A DNA stretch of 64,000 nt from positions 2,652,136 to 2,716,135 of the forward strand of contig JAWPMR010000001.1 in the NCBI GenBank assembly GCA_033344815.1, written 5' to 3'. The notes under the pieces were generated by a model. The model saw nothing but the letters and a program-made list of their open reading frames with translations. It was not told the origin of the DNA and ran no database searches. The first letter of the stretch is position 1. Each line of letters starts with the position of its first letter. This document shows, one piece after another, positions 1 to 9,274 of this stretch. The translations under genes were made by a program, and so were the position numbers. This DNA comes from Paracoccaceae bacterium (lineage in GTDB: Bacteria; Pseudomonadota; Alphaproteobacteria; Rhodobacterales; Rhodobacteraceae).

Positions 1-740
1 TTCAAATATTGGGCGCGCAGATACGCTCCGATATCCCAGAGGCGGATCTCTTTTGCGAAAGGTTGTGATGTCATCACATAGTCCGCGTAGGATGCATGAC
101 GTTCCTTTTGCACAAGCTGACGCTGCAAGTGAAACCGCTCCCTGGTGAAACGGACTTGTACAACCAACATCATTGCAACCGCGATCAAACTTATCGGCAG
201 CAGACGCCACTCAACGAAAAACAGCACGATAGCGATACCAAAAAGCATCATACCGCCCCGGAAAACGTTCAATGCGTTAGCAATCACCTGAGCAGGTCGC
301 TGTGCGCCGGCCTGTCGTGCGCGTTCCAGACTGTCATAGTAAAGGGAACTATCATAGAAACTCAGATCCGCAGCAACGGCCCGTTCTTGTATGGCGCGGT
401 TCACGTAGTCACTGACCACAAATCCCTGGGCAGCACGATAATAGTTTGCCACCGAATGCATGATACGTCCGCCAAGGAAAAGGCCGAGGACAACCACAAC
501 AGACCATAAAACACGACCCAGATCGACGGAACCGTCAGCGCTTGCGGCCTGTGCAATATCTTCTACAGCCAGCTTGACCGCAAAAAGCGCACCAAGTGTC
601 AGAACGATTTCGAGCACTGAAGCCGCGAGCACGAAAACGCCGAGCTTCTTGTTGCTGAACTTCAACAGCTCGATCACTTTGCGCCACAAAACAAAAGAAC
701 GCGATAGCTTGCTGGTGAATGAGGAAGTTTTGGATAACAT
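1..740 (-). CDS. ABC exporter, N-terminal membrane domain (cut by window edge)
   Basis: This reading frame has no stop before the window edge; I translated it by hand to 246 residues. It starts at ATG 738-740 with an AAAGG-like ribosome site upstream. Hydrophobic segments lie near residues 33-56, 76-94 and 163-195. The stretch FYDSSLYYDSLERARQ near 128-143 is typical of the first cytoplasmic loop of fused ABC exporters of the multidrug or peptide type. Only the transmembrane part is in the window; the nucleotide-binding domain would lie to the left. The substrate cannot be told. The sugar-transferase neighbour hints at an envelope or polysaccharide locus, but this is inference. Confidence 0.75.
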   Translation of the reverse strand, partial: MLSKTSSFTSKLSRSFVLWRKVIELLKFSNKKLGVFVLAASVLEIVLTLGALFAVKLAVEDIAQAASADGSVDLGRVLWSVVVVLGLFLGGRIMHSVANYYRAAQGFVVSDYVNRAIQERAVAADLSFYDSSLYYDSLERARQAGAQRPAQVIANALNVFRGGMMLFGIAIVLFFVEWRLLPISLIAVAMMLVVQVRFTRERFHLQRQLVQKERHASYADYVMTSQPFAKEIRLWDIGAYLRAQYL

Positions 741-884
741 CGGGAGTGTGCCTTTCAGCAGCCTATTTAAGGCTGTGCTACCGGCAATACTACCGTCAAT
801 ATTATGAGGGTTTGGCAAGTCTGAGCGACGGCGAATCCTATTGAAGCAGCAGTCGCAAAGGCGTTGTCGTGCTTCGGAATGGTA

Positions 885-1568
885 TTACCGACCAGTTGCG
901 CCCACGATTGACAGACCCGTCATCGCAATCAGGCGAATATCGGTAAACAGAGACACATCATTCGAGTAGTCGACGTCGAATTGCACCCGCTCCGAGTAGG
1001 ATACGTCATTGCGACCGGATACTTGCCAAAGACCTGTGATCCCAGGCGTCATAGATAGATAAACAGGCCGATGAATCCCGTACTTGTGTAGTTCTACGCG
1101 CACAATTGGCCTAGGCCCCACAAAACTCATCTCGCCGCGGAAGACATTCCAAATTTGCGGTAGCTCATCCAGGCTTGTTTTGCGCATAAAACGGCCCAAA
1201 CGAGTGATTCGCGGGTCATTTGCGAGTTTGTGATCTGTTGCCCACTCCGCTGCAGCCTCCGGATTCTCCTCCAGATGGGCGTGTAGCTTGGATTCCGCGT
1301 CCACAACCATGGTGCGGAGTTTCCAGCACCGAAACACTTTGCCATCCCGACCAACACGCCGATGCCCAAAAAATCCGCTTCCACCATCGCGGGTCGTCGC
1401 GAGCCATAAAATACCGATAATCGGCAGTAGCAAAGGGGTGATTAAGGCAGCCAGAAGCAGGTCAAAAAGCCGTTTTCCCGCGCGGCGATAGAGCGCAACA
1501 CCACCGTCTAGTTTGGGGAAGGATTTGGAATTTTCCGTTTCTTCTAAGTGAAACACAGCCATAGTCAC
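885..1568 (-). CDS. ExoY-like sugar transferase (undecaprenyl-phosphate sugar-1-phosphate transferase)
   Basis: A 227-residue bacterial sugar transferase, the enzyme that loads the first sugar phosphate onto undecaprenyl phosphate for exopolysaccharide synthesis at the inner membrane. One hydrophobic segment lies at about 33-57. The family motifs follow: [17 protein letters not shown] near 71-87, [17 protein letters not shown] near 131-147, FVGPRP near 149-154 and [13 protein letters not shown] near 176-188. The length fits ExoY, the short form without the extra N-terminal membrane domain. An AGGAG site precedes ATG 1568. A CtrA-type site lies 28-43 bp upstream. The sugar specificity cannot be read from the sequence. 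Confidence 0.9.
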   Translation of the reverse strand: MTMAVFHLEETENSKSFPKLDGGVALYRRAGKRLFDLLLAALITPLLLPIIGILWLATTRDGGSGFFGHRRVGRDGKVFRCWKLRTMVVDAESKLHAHLEENPEAAAEWATDHKLANDPRITRLGRFMRKTSLDELPQIWNVFRGEMSFVGPRPIVRVELHKYGIHRPVYLSMTPGITGLWQVSGRNDVSYSERVQFDVDYSNDVSLFTDIRLIAMTGLSIVGATGR

Positions 1569-1595
1569 AAACTCCTAAAGATGATTCTCGCGCGC

Positions 1596-1611
1596 TTAAT
1601 CATTCGTTAAC
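1596..1611. promoter_or_regulatory. CtrA-type binding site upstream of the sugar transferase
   Basis: TTAATCATTCGTTAAC is an exact TTAA-N7-TTAAC match, the consensus for the alphaproteobacterial cell-cycle and motility regulator CtrA. It lies 28-43 bp before the sugar transferase start, in the right place to control it. Binding itself is inferred. Confidence 0.6.
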
Positions 1612-1804
1612 TATATCTCGGCAAGTTCTCCCGTCAATGAAAGCAAAAAAACACTGATCTCGGAGAATCACGCAATTCGCGTTAAAGTGGTGACTAATTT
1701 TTAGGCACACTATTCGTGGCAACCCAGCCAGCGCTACCCGGTTACCGCGCCCGTATTCCCGAGGCTTTGAGCGCAAGCGGGGGCTGGTGGCGTTGGATTG
1801 CGTG

Positions 1805-2442
1805 TTAGGCCGCGCCAGATTTTTTGCCGGGCATAGGTAGTCTCCGCAAAACCGCTGCAGCCATCAGGAATCCCAAAAGCGCGCCAGAAGCTGGTACGGA
1901 CACAGGTGCTAGCCCAGTGCCGGCAGGTTGGACGGATAGGATCGTCGCCTCTACGGACTGAATCACATCGGTTTCGTCAAGAAAATAAGCCGAGATAAAA
2001 GCACTGTTGAAGGTTTGAGGGAAAAGAGCCGGTAAATCTGTATTGCCCCAAGCCACGCTGTCGCGCTCATCTCAAACACCATATTCCAACCGTTCGGGTC
2101 CTCGGACACGAAACTCTGTGCAATGAAAGTGTCATTGTCATTGATGCTGGATATCGACGTTACCTGATTGTCGAGCACGAGAGAAAAACCCGCATCCGTC
2201 GAAATGCTCAGGGTCTCAAGTCCCGGTGCATAAATGTAGTCGCCGCCAAATTGCTGCGAGGGCGGAAAACTGTAGGTCATACGCGCCCTTAGCATACCGC
2301 CGACTGGCGTTTTCACAGTGTCTTCGGCAGGGCGCAAAAACGCGCTTTCAATCCGGGCAACAATATCGAAATCAAAAGTCGCAGACCAAGCAGAGTTCGC
2401 CATACAGACACTGCTGACAATTATACAAAACAAGCGGTTCAT
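1805..2442 (-). pseudogene. Secreted VPLPA/PEP-CTERM-like protein, split by a frameshift
   Basis: Two overlapping frames together make one protein of about 212 residues. The first (1963-2442) starts at ATG 2442 after a GGAAGAG site and has a signal peptide of roughly 20 residues (MNRLFCIIVSSVCMANSAWS). The second (1805 to about 2056) holds the tail: VPASG, a hydrophobic stretch, then an RR-containing end, as in VPLPA/PEP-CTERM proteins sorted by exosortases. Adding one G to the GGGG run (minus strand, 2046-2049) joins them as ...SATAWLGGNTDLPALF.... The break is therefore a real mutation, a slippage site or a sequencing error. The nearby polysaccharide gene fits the usual link between exosortase substrates and exopolysaccharide. 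The rest of the protein is not recognised. Confidence 0.6.
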
Positions 2443-3281
2443 GTAACTCTTCCGAATATCAATAGCTTAACGAATAGCGCAATACAGGGGACTAATCCAA
2501 AGTTTTCACTTTCCAGCTTGGGTTCCGCTATGTGTATCATCGTCCAAACGCTGTCATCCAAACGGCATTCTAATCACTTTGCTGGCAATTGTGCTTCGAT
2601 CTAGAATTGGTTTTGAGGCAACCTAGAATGCATCTTTTGCTTAGTGGACCGCTGCATGAACCTGACTTGCGGTTTAGTTTCAAAGACGCTTCTCTTTCTG
2701 GAACGCTCCTTTTTCAAGACAGTTTGCTTTTAAGATTTGGCATAGTTCTGCGAAGTGAGGCCCGACACGAAATTGCTGAACTAGGTCAACAGGAGTCAGA
2801 CGCCTGCGCATTTTGAGGTTCTTGAAGCAAGTGGTTCCGCGCGAGAAACTTGAAGCACGACCCAATCAAGCCGGTAGCAGCGTTGGGGCACCCTCGAAGA
2901 TCGTTCTGCCCTTGGGATCGTGGTGATCCCCATGGTAGGCGAATCATTATTTCATGGTGATGAGCCATCAGTCCTAGCCGCAACGCGAATCGACATTTTG
3001 ACATACTTTTGATAGACGACTGCGGTTCTCAAGCCTCTCTCATCCCAACACCACCATCTGTGGCGCGCATCCAACCTGAGCAACTGCAATAGAAACTTTA
3101 GTACAGCTTTGCGCCCTCCCCAAAAAGCCCCGCTTCAACATGTTTCCAAAATAGACAAAAGCGAGGTTGGCGAAGTGGCGATACCGAGCCAGATCGTGAT
3201 CACTTGCGAAATTGAAAATTGGAAGGTTGGATATTTCAATGCGACCTTCGGACGGAAAGTTCGGTGAGTCACCGCGCGTGA
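2443..3281. other. 839-bp gap with no supported gene
   Basis: Only short open frames of 60-75 codons occur here, on both strands, and none has recognisable motifs or a convincing ribosome site. It may hold decayed sequence. I could not identify any insertion sequence, RNA gene or clear hairpin terminator in it. Confidence 0.4.
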
Positions 3282-4085
3282 CTATTCATCAGTCCACTCA
3301 GGCATAGCCGCCTTTTTCAGAAAAGCTTGGATGCCGTGTTCAGTGTCGCGGGCCATCATGTTTTCCGCCATCGTTTTGCCCGTGTATGCATAGGCCGCAG
3401 CAAGATCCATGTCCGCTTGTTCATAGAAAGCTTCCTTGCCCGTCCTAATCGCAACTGGTGCTTTGGCGACGATATTCTCTGCCATGGCGCGGGTGTGTTC
3501 ACCCAGCGCATTCTCTGGAACGCTTCGGTTAATCAACCCGATCTCGACCGCGTGACTGGCAGTCTGGAATTCGCCAAGAAGCAACATCTCCATCGCCTGT
3601 TTGCGCGACACATTCCGTGACAATGCGACCATCGGTGTCGAGCAAAACAAACCGATATTTACGCCAGATGTGGCAAATGTGGCAGTCTCTGCGGCGATCG
3701 CCAGATCGCAAGTCGCAACCAACTGGCATCCTGCTGCTGTTGCAATGCCCTGAACCTCGGCAATCACCGGTTGCGGCAACTTCACGATGGACATCATCAT
3801 TTTCGAACAGGTGGCAAAAAGCGTGTTGAAATAGGCGTGACCTCCATCGGCATCCTGTCGCCGCGCGGTCATTTCCTTCAGATTATGCCCGGCACAAAAA
3901 TGTGCGCCTTGCCCGCGCAAAATTACTGCTTTCACTGAGCGGTCCTGAGAGACACGATCGAGTGAGGCCTGTAACGCCGCCAGCATTTCCTCGGAGAGTG
4001 CGTTCAGCGTCTGTGGCCGGTTCAAAGTTATTGTTGCTATGCCATCTGCGCGCTCCATGAGCACCGGCGCATTAGTATCCTGCAT
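3282..4085 (-). CDS. Enoyl-CoA hydratase/isomerase family protein (ECHDC3-like)
   Basis: A 267-residue crotonase-fold protein starting at ATG 4083-4085, with GGAG eight bases upstream; an in-frame TTG at 4109 is the less likely start. The oxyanion-hole segment HFCAGHNLKEM and the ATSGVNIGLFCSTPMVALSRNV segment resemble the ECHDC3 subgroup. The usual catalytic glutamate of hydratases (GCELA) is replaced here by GCQLV, and the second glutamate region also lacks a clear match, so a standard hydratase reaction is doubtful. It stands alone downstream of the desaturase gene on the same strand. A strong 16-bp palindrome precedes it. Substrate unknown; a role in fatty or branched acyl-CoA metabolism is inferred. 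Confidence 0.85.
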   Translation of the reverse strand: MQDTNAPVLMERADGIATITLNRPQTLNALSEEMLAALQASLDRVSQDRSVKAVILRGQGAHFCAGHNLKEMTARRQDADGGHAYFNTLFATCSKMMMSIVKLPQPVIAEVQGIATAAGCQLVATCDLAIAAETATFATSGVNIGLFCSTPMVALSRNVSRKQAMEMLLLGEFQTASHAVEIGLINRSVPENALGEHTRAMAENIVAKAPVAIRTGKEAFYEQADMDLAAAYAYTGKTMAENMMARDTEHGIQAFLKKAAMPEWTDE

Positions 4086-4111
4086 GATCGAAACTCCAAA
4101 GTTGATCAATC

Positions 4112-4127
4112 CTTTGGTTTACCAAAG
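4112..4127. promoter_or_regulatory. Operator-like palindrome before the crotonase gene
   Basis: CTTTGGTTTACCAAAG has 7-bp perfect arms and a 2-bp centre, and sits 27-42 bp upstream of the preferred start of the crotonase gene. This is the size and position of a repressor operator (TetR or MarR type). The binding protein is unknown. Confidence 0.4.
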
Positions 4128-4170
4128 CTGGAAACACGGGACGGCTGCAAGGAAAATCACAGATGTTCAA

Positions 4171-5145
4171 TCAAGTATGCGGTTCTGAAACTGGATGCTC
4201 TGGCACTTTCAAAGCAGTACTGTTCCATAGGTTATGCGGCACGGGATCTTTTGCAGCCACCAGATAAAGACGCATAATTTGCAGATAGGACCGATAGGAA
4301 TAGCCGCCGTTGCGCGCCAGAAATCCAGCCCGGTTTTCAGCGTAGAATTGCTGTAGTCTGTACCATGGCATCCCGGGATGTGCATGGTGTACCGCATGCA
4401 GGTTATTTCGCAAAAACAGGAATGACAGAATACCGCGATCTTCAATAATCACACTGCGACAGCGCGCTTTTTCATGTGCTCTATGCTCAAGAAATGTCCG
4501 GATTTTTAGGATCGAAAGGCTGCCATATGCGCAGATTAGATACACCCACACCGACATTTCTGACACCATCGCCCACCACATGCATACTGGTATCAAACCC
4601 AGAAAGTGAAAAAGGTATGCGTCTCTGACTTGGCTATTTTGCCTCCATATGTCGCTCCAGTCCTGACGATAAAAGGACCAAAGTGTGATCACCGGTCCAA
4701 TCAGGATACGTCCCAAAAGCGTGTTGTTGAACTGATAGGTTAATCGCCGTGCAAAGCTCCAATGAGACCACACCGCAGGGTCGATAAAATTACTTTCCGG
4801 ATCGTCATAGGGGTCTGTCAGGGACGGATCATGGTGATGTGCCAAATGCGTATCCCTGAACCGCATATAGGGGATAAAAAGACCAAGCGCCGGGAAGATC
4901 AACGCGGTATTCAGTCTGTCATTCTTGAACGGGTGACCGTGCAGAACTTCGTGATTGAGCGATGAATACAACGTCAACGAAAAGATCAAAACGGCGGAAC
5001 TTACCCAAGGTCCGAAGAGGTGGTAAGCACCCGTGCTCACACCAAAACCGACGTAACAGATTGTCGCAATTACAATAGTGGGCCACTCTATGGACGGCCG
5101 TGGAAATGAATTGGGGATCTTCAAAACAGCGCTTTCGAACAACAT
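4171..5145 (-). CDS. Fatty acid desaturase family protein
   Basis: A 324-residue integral membrane di-iron enzyme. Three histidine boxes are visible: HEVLHGHPF, HLAHHHDPS and HAVHHAHP, the HxxxH / HxxHH / HxxHH pattern of acyl-lipid desaturases and related hydroxylases. Hydrophobic pairs lie before the first box and in the middle of the protein. The family inserts a double bond into fatty acyl chains with O2 and an electron donor; the position of the bond cannot be read. The gene is divergent from a helix-turn-helix regulator across a 139-bp AT-rich gap with repeated elements, so control by that regulator is likely. Carotenoid ketolases and hydroxylases share the boxes and are the main alternative. 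Confidence 0.85.
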   Translation of the reverse strand: MLFESAVLKIPNSFPRPSIEWPTIVIATICYVGFGVSTGAYHLFGPWVSSAVLIFSLTLYSSLNHEVLHGHPFKNDRLNTALIFPALGLFIPYMRFRDTHLAHHHDPSLTDPYDDPESNFIDPAVWSHWSFARRLTYQFNNTLLGRILIGPVITLWSFYRQDWSDIWRQNSQVRDAYLFHFLGLIPVCMWWAMVSEMSVWVYLICAYGSLSILKIRTFLEHRAHEKARCRSVIIEDRGILSFLFLRNNLHAVHHAHPGMPWYRLQQFYAENRAGFLARNGGYSYRSYLQIMRLYLVAAKDPVPHNLWNSTALKVPEHPVSEPHT

Positions 5146-5229
5146 ATTTGGGTTTTTTAGGTCGCCTCTTAGTGTGACGGTTCGGCATGTTGTCGCAAGA
5201 GCGTGAATTTGTTATGATTACGTTACTTT

Positions 5230-5279
5230 TGTAATTATCCATCAAATCTGTAGTATATATACAATAATCGTGTAATTAT
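5230..5279. promoter_or_regulatory. Repeats in the desaturase / HTH-regulator divergent promoter
   Basis: TGTAATTAT occurs twice in direct orientation, at 5230-5238 and 5271-5279, 41 bp apart, close to four helical turns. Between them lies the dyad TGTAGTATATATACA (5249-5263). This AT-rich block directly precedes the regulator start at 5285 and is a plausible operator for it. Inferred from spacing and position only. Confidence 0.4.
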
Positions 5280-5284
5280 ACCAC

Positions 5285-6112
5285 ATGGATAAAAGAGAGC
5301 TATCTGCAGAGTTCAAAAACCGCCTTGAGACAATTGTATCGTCACATCCGGCGGGCAAGGGCCACTTTCTGCGTGAGGTCGGCATGGACCGCTCCGCTTT
5401 GAGCCAGTTTCTGAACCCTGATCTTGACCGATTGCCGCGTGCAGAAATGTTGAGGCGCATTGCCCGTGTCAGCGGTGTATCGGTGGACTGGTTGCTCTGT
5501 CTCGAAAACGCACCGGAAGGCCGTCAGCAAGTCGCGCAAAGTGTTCAGATCGAAAAAGCCGTGCAGCCTGATGGATCGACCCCGCTCGATCAATGGCGCC
5601 GCGCCGCGGCCGGTTTCAAATTGCGCTATGTGCCGTCGACACTGCCGGATATGGTAAGCCTTTCCTCCGAAACCGAAACGCAGATTTCTGATGCGCGCGG
5701 TGGCGGGGTGGAAAACGTCCTTGGTCGGATTTCGCTGGACGATATGGATGTGGAAATTGCGATGCCCGTTCAGACATTGCGCGACTTATCAGCCCGGACC
5801 GGGCTCTGGCGTGGCGTGGATGCAGACCAGTGCCGCGCCCAATTGCGTTATATGGCGCAGGTCTGCCAAGACAATTATCCAGCCCTGCGTCTGCACCTTT
5901 ATGACGGGACCAAAACGTTTTCTGCACCCTTTACGGTTTTTGGAAAACAACGCGTCGCCCTCTACATTGGTGATGCCTACCTTGTGGTCAGTAGCCCCGA
6001 TCAGATCAAAGGATTCGCCAAGCAGTTCGACCGGTTGGTACGGCGCGCAATTATTGGGGCAGACCAGGTACATGAAATGTTGAGTGAACTTGCTGACAAG
6101 GTACGCGGTTAA
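5285..6112 (+). CDS. Helix-turn-helix (XRE-like) transcriptional regulator
   Basis: A 275-residue protein with an N-terminal helix-turn-helix at about residues 25-75: [18 protein letters not shown], then [20 protein letters not shown], the latter like the end of XRE domains. The remaining 190 residues are not a domain I recognise; they may sense a ligand. It starts at ATG 5285, 139 bp from the divergent desaturase, which it probably controls, perhaps adjusting membrane lipid unsaturation. Its stop codon overlaps that of the acyl-CoA dehydrogenase gene facing it (6109-6112). The DNA-binding assignment is fairly sure; the regulated process is inferred from the neighbour. Confidence 0.75.
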   Translation: MDKRELSAEFKNRLETIVSSHPAGKGHFLREVGMDRSALSQFLNPDLDRLPRAEMLRRIARVSGVSVDWLLCLENAPEGRQQVAQSVQIEKAVQPDGSTPLDQWRRAAAGFKLRYVPSTLPDMVSLSSETETQISDARGGGVENVLGRISLDDMDVEIAMPVQTLRDLSARTGLWRGVDADQCRAQLRYMAQVCQDNYPALRLHLYDGTKTFSAPFTVFGKQRVALYIGDAYLVVSSPDQIKGFAKQFDRLVRRAIIGADQVHEMLSELADKVRG

Positions 6113-7263
6113 TCCTGGTCTGCCAGAACGGCACGAGCGATGACGACTTTCTGGACGTCTGATGCGCCCTCATAGATCCGCAAAGCTCTGATCTCCCGGT
6201 ACAGTTTCTCTGTTGTGCTGCCAACGCGTACACCTTCTCCACCGTGCAACTGCACTGCCTTATCGATAACTTGTTGTGCCTGATCCGTTGAGAAAAGCTT
6301 TGCCATGGCTGCTTCACGGCTGACCCGGGACGCCCCCATATCCTTGACCCAAGCCGCGCGGTAAACGAGCAATGCTGCGGCGTCCACGTCCAGCGCCATT
6401 TCCGCAATATGTCCCTGTACCATTTGAAGTTCCGACAGCGGGGCTCCGAACAATTCGCGCTCTTTTACTCTTGTTAGAGACACTTCCAGTGCTCGTCTCG
6501 CAAACCCAAGGGCCGCGGCCGCCACCGTTGAGCGAAAGACATCCAATACTGACATCGCTATTTTGAAACCGTCTCCCGGTGAACCTATCAAGGCGTCTGC
6601 ATCCAGTTTTACGTCTTCAAAGGACAGGCGCGCCAACGGATGTGGTGCCATCACTTCAAGACGCTCAACCACTTTGAGTCCCGATGCGTCTGCAGGAACG
6701 AGGAAGGCAGATAACCCTTTGGCCCCCGGCGCCTCGCCGGTCCGGGCAAACACAGTGTAGATGTCTGCGATACCTCCGTTTGAAATCCACGTCTTTTCAC
6801 CATTCAAACGATACCCACTGCCCGATTTCACCGCCGTCAGGGCCATGTTTGCGACATCTGAACCTGACTGTGGCTCGGATAAGGCAAAGGCTGAAAGCGC
6901 TTTTCCAGCCCGTGTTCTGGCCAACCATTTCTGTTGCGCCGCACTGCCAAACAGGGATACAGCACCTGTCCCCAAGCCCTGCATTGCAAAAGCAAAATCC
7001 GCAAGGCCATGATGCCGCGCAAGTGTTTCGCGAATCAAACAGAGGCTGCGCACGTCCAGCTTTCCCGGAGACATTGGATCAATCGCAGAGTAGTTGAGCC
7101 AACCCGCATCTCCCAGCAACGCCACCAAAGAAACACAAGCCCGGTCCGTGTCCGAATGGTCAACGCCGGTCAAATGATCCTTGCACCACGCATCCAGATC
7201 GCGCGCCAAAGCACGGTGGTGATCTTCAAAAAACGGCCAGCTTAAAAAGGATCTATCCGCCAC
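6109..7263 (-). CDS. Acyl-CoA dehydrogenase
   Basis: A 384-residue FAD-dependent acyl-CoA dehydrogenase, which introduces the alpha,beta double bond of an acyl-CoA thioester. The family signatures are present: [15 protein letters not shown] (flavin and substrate contacts), [11 protein letters not shown], and near the C-terminus [18 protein letters not shown] followed by [10 protein letters not shown], which carries the catalytic glutamate. The length is typical of short/medium-chain family members. It is the last gene of the operon that starts with the thioesterase at 12073, and begins 3 bp after the preceding crotonase gene ends. In this context it should act on a ring-derived or alicyclic CoA thioester rather than on ordinary fatty acids, but that is inference. 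Confidence 0.92.
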   Translation of the reverse strand: MADRSFLSWPFFEDHHRALARDLDAWCKDHLTGVDHSDTDRACVSLVALLGDAGWLNYSAIDPMSPGKLDVRSLCLIRETLARHHGLADFAFAMQGLGTGAVSLFGSAAQQKWLARTRAGKALSAFALSEPQSGSDVANMALTAVKSGSGYRLNGEKTWISNGGIADIYTVFARTGEAPGAKGLSAFLVPADASGLKVVERLEVMAPHPLARLSFEDVKLDADALIGSPGDGFKIAMSVLDVFRSTVAAAALGFARRALEVSLTRVKERELFGAPLSELQMVQGHIAEMALDVDAAALLVYRAAWVKDMGASRVSREAAMAKLFSTDQAQQVIDKAVQLHGGEGVRVGSTTEKLYREIRALRIYEGASDVQKVVIARAVLADQD

Positions 7264-7266
7264 GGT

Positions 7267-8061
7267 CTAATCCCCCTCAAAAACCGGCTTTTCCTTGGAC
7301 ACAAACGCATCATAGGCACGGCGGAAATCCTGCGTTTGCATACAAATCGCCTGCGCCTGTGCTTCCGCCTCTATCGCCTGATCCAACGTCATTGACCATT
7401 CCTGATTGAGCATTGTCTTGGTCATCATATGAGCGAAATTCGGGCCTTCAGAGATTTTTTGCGCTAAGGTCAGAGCCTCAGGGAGTAATTTTTCAACGGG
7501 CACAAGTCGGTTGAAGAAGCCCCAGCGCTCCCCTTCATCAGCGCTCATAACGCGCCCCGTAAAAAGAAGTTCCGCCGCGCGCCCTTGGCCAATGATCCGC
7601 GGCAGCATCGCACAGGCCCCCATATCACACCCGGCCAGTCCGACGCGGGAGAATAGAAAAGCGGTTTTTGCCTCCGCTGTCCCCAAACGCATATCGGACG
7701 CCATGGCGATGATTGCGCCTGCACCCACACAAACACCATCGACAGCTGAAATTATCGGTTTCCCGCAATGCAGCATCGCTTTGACAAGATCACCGGTCAT
7801 GCGCGTAAAACGCAACAACCCTTTCATTTCCATGCTGACCAATGGGCCGATGATGTCATGCACGTCGCCGCCTGACGAAAAATTACCGCCATTTGACGCG
7901 ATGACAACAGCCGTGGTGTCATCGTCATACTGTAGATCACGGAACCAATCACGCAATTCGGCGTAGCTTTCGAACGTCAGTGGATTTTTTCGTTCAGGCC
8001 TGTTTAAGGAAACAACTGTTACCGTGCCTTTGCGCTCAAGGTTGAAATGCTCAGGCATCAT
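7267..8061 (-). CDS. Enoyl-CoA hydratase family protein of the aromatic-CoA operon
   Basis: A 264-residue crotonase-fold protein. The oxyanion-hole region reads [11 protein letters not shown] and the second signature reads [19 protein letters not shown]. Neither of the two catalytic glutamates of classical hydratases is where expected: AIIA replaces CELA, and [13 protein letters not shown] replaces the PE-containing loop. An aspartate in the second loop may take over. It may therefore be an isomerase, a ring hydrolase or a hydratase with other residues. The first codons (ATGATG) overlap the MarR stop codon, so translation is coupled. Genes of this type sit in 2-aminobenzoyl-CoA degradation clusters, which is the best clue to its role. 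Confidence 0.88.
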   Translation of the reverse strand: MMPEHFNLERKGTVTVVSLNRPERKNPLTFESYAELRDWFRDLQYDDDTTAVVIASNGGNFSSGGDVHDIIGPLVSMEMKGLLRFTRMTGDLVKAMLHCGKPIISAVDGVCVGAGAIIAMASDMRLGTAEAKTAFLFSRVGLAGCDMGACAMLPRIIGQGRAAELLFTGRVMSADEGERWGFFNRLVPVEKLLPEALTLAQKISEGPNFAHMMTKTMLNQEWSMTLDQAIEAEAQAQAICMQTQDFRRAYDAFVSKEKPVFEGD

Positions 8062-8525
8062 ACGTTCCCCTCAAGCTTGTCCGAGATACGCGTCAATCGG
8101 GTTTGTACCGTATTGAGGCCCTGCGCACCGATCGGTGAAAACAACTCGTCGACCCAAAGCTCATGCACAGAGGCCATTTCATCAAACTTCCGGCGCCCGT
8201 CGGGTGTGAGCAGCACATGCATCGCGCGTCTGTCCCCCTTGACGCTTTTGCGGGCAACCAACCCGTCCGCCTCCAAGCGGTCAACAATACCGGTGACGTT
8301 CCCGTTGGAAACGCGCAGGACACCGGACAGATCACTCATTTTCATACCATCCTCTGCACGCCGGAGCGCGGCCATGACGTCAAACCGGGGTAGGGTAATA
8401 TCCCAAGCCTGGCGCATGCGTTCACGCAACTCAGCCTCGATCATCCGTGTAACTTTCAGCATTCTAAGCCAAACACGCAGTCGGTCTTTGCTCAGATCAG
8501 ACGGGATATCGCTTGTTTCACTCAC
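8058..8525 (-). CDS. MarR-family transcriptional regulator inside the aromatic-CoA operon
   Basis: A 155-residue MarR regulator, using GTG 8523-8525 as start because it overlaps the SDR stop codon (GTGA). A longer frame from 8594 would lie within the SDR gene and is less likely. The winged helix is clear: [23 protein letters not shown], then [19 protein letters not shown] and the wing [20 protein letters not shown]. MarR proteins usually repress their own operon and are released by an aromatic ligand or its CoA ester. Lying fourth in the operon, it is well placed for autoregulation. An AT-rich imperfect palindrome before the monooxygenase gene (11623-11636) is a candidate target. Confidence 0.9.
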   Translation of the reverse strand: MSETSDIPSDLSKDRLRVWLRMLKVTRMIEAELRERMRQAWDITLPRFDVMAALRRAEDGMKMSDLSGVLRVSNGNVTGIVDRLEADGLVARKSVKGDRRAMHVLLTPDGRRKFDEMASVHELWVDELFSPIGAQGLNTVQTRLTRISDKLEGNV

Positions 8526-9274
8526 ATGACTTCTCCGCCGGAAATGGAAATAGATTGACCCGTGATCGCCCCAGCACCTGAACCTGCGAGCCATAACACC
8601 GTGTCGGCGACCTCAGCGGGTTGTACAAACCGACCCTGCGGGTTGGCTGCGCTCAAAGCCCGTTCGGCTTCTATTTGAGCACGGCCGGTTTTGACCATGA
8701 TATTTTCAATCGAAGCGCGCAGCATCGGCGTTTCGGTAAATCCCGGACAGACAGTGTTTACGGTGATGTCTGTTTCTGCCAGCTCCAGGGCAAGGGATCG
8801 CGTTAATCCGATGACTGCGTGTTTGGCGGCACAATATGCGCTTACATAGGCATATCCTTTTAATCCCGCAGTGGAGGCCACAGATATCAACCGCCCTGCC
8901 CCCTTGGATTTCATCGGGGAAAGAGCGGCAGAAAAGATATTGAACACACCAAACAGATTGACAGACATCATCGCCTGCACATCCTCAGGTGTCATCTTGT
9001 GGAAAGGTTTGGACATCGAGGTGCCCGCGTTTGCAACCACGATGTCGGGGTCCGCCGCCGCGTCGATCATCGCCTTGCAATCCTGAGGCTGAGTAACATC
9101 TCCGACAACCATACGAATATGCGGGTTCTGCGATGCGATTGCTTCTAAGGGTGCGGCACGTCGTCCCGAAATCCAGACCCGTGCACCTTGATCGGCCAAC
9201 ATCTTTGCGATTACCGCGCCCACACCTGTACCGCCGCCAGTAACCAATGCGCGTTTTCCTGACAAATCGTTCAT
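8522..9274 (-). CDS. SDR-family NAD(P)-dependent dehydrogenase
   Basis: A 250-residue classical short-chain dehydrogenase. It has the Rossmann motif TGGGTGVG near residues 12-19, NAG near 86-88, a catalytic serine in ISVASTAG, and the YxxxK pair in YCAAK. Its start overlaps the monooxygenase stop (ATGA) and its stop overlaps the MarR start. In this operon it most likely oxidises a 3-hydroxyacyl-CoA (or ring hydroxyl) intermediate formed after ring reduction, using NAD(P)+ in the cytoplasm. The family is broad, so the substrate is inferred from context only. Confidence 0.92.
   Translation of the reverse strand: MNDLSGKRALVTGGGTGVGAVIAKMLADQGARVWISGRRAAPLEAIASQNPHIRMVVGDVTQPQDCKAMIDAAADPDIVVANAGTSMSKPFHKMTPEDVQAMMSVNLFGVFNIFSAALSPMKSKGAGRLISVASTAGLKGYAYVSAYCAAKHAVIGLTRSLALELAETDITVNTVCPGFTETPMLRASIENIMVKTGRAQIEAERALSAANPQGRFVQPAEVADTVLWLAGSGAGAITGQSISISGGEVM

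Noticed and set aside
96..807. Two plus-strand frames of 137 and 115 codons at the left end
   Set aside because: They lie antisense to an open minus-strand frame that clearly encodes an ABC exporter membrane domain and have no motifs of their own.
2589..3004. Short frames of 60-75 codons, considered as remnants of a transposase
   Set aside because: No transposase motif, inverted repeat pair or target duplication could be found.
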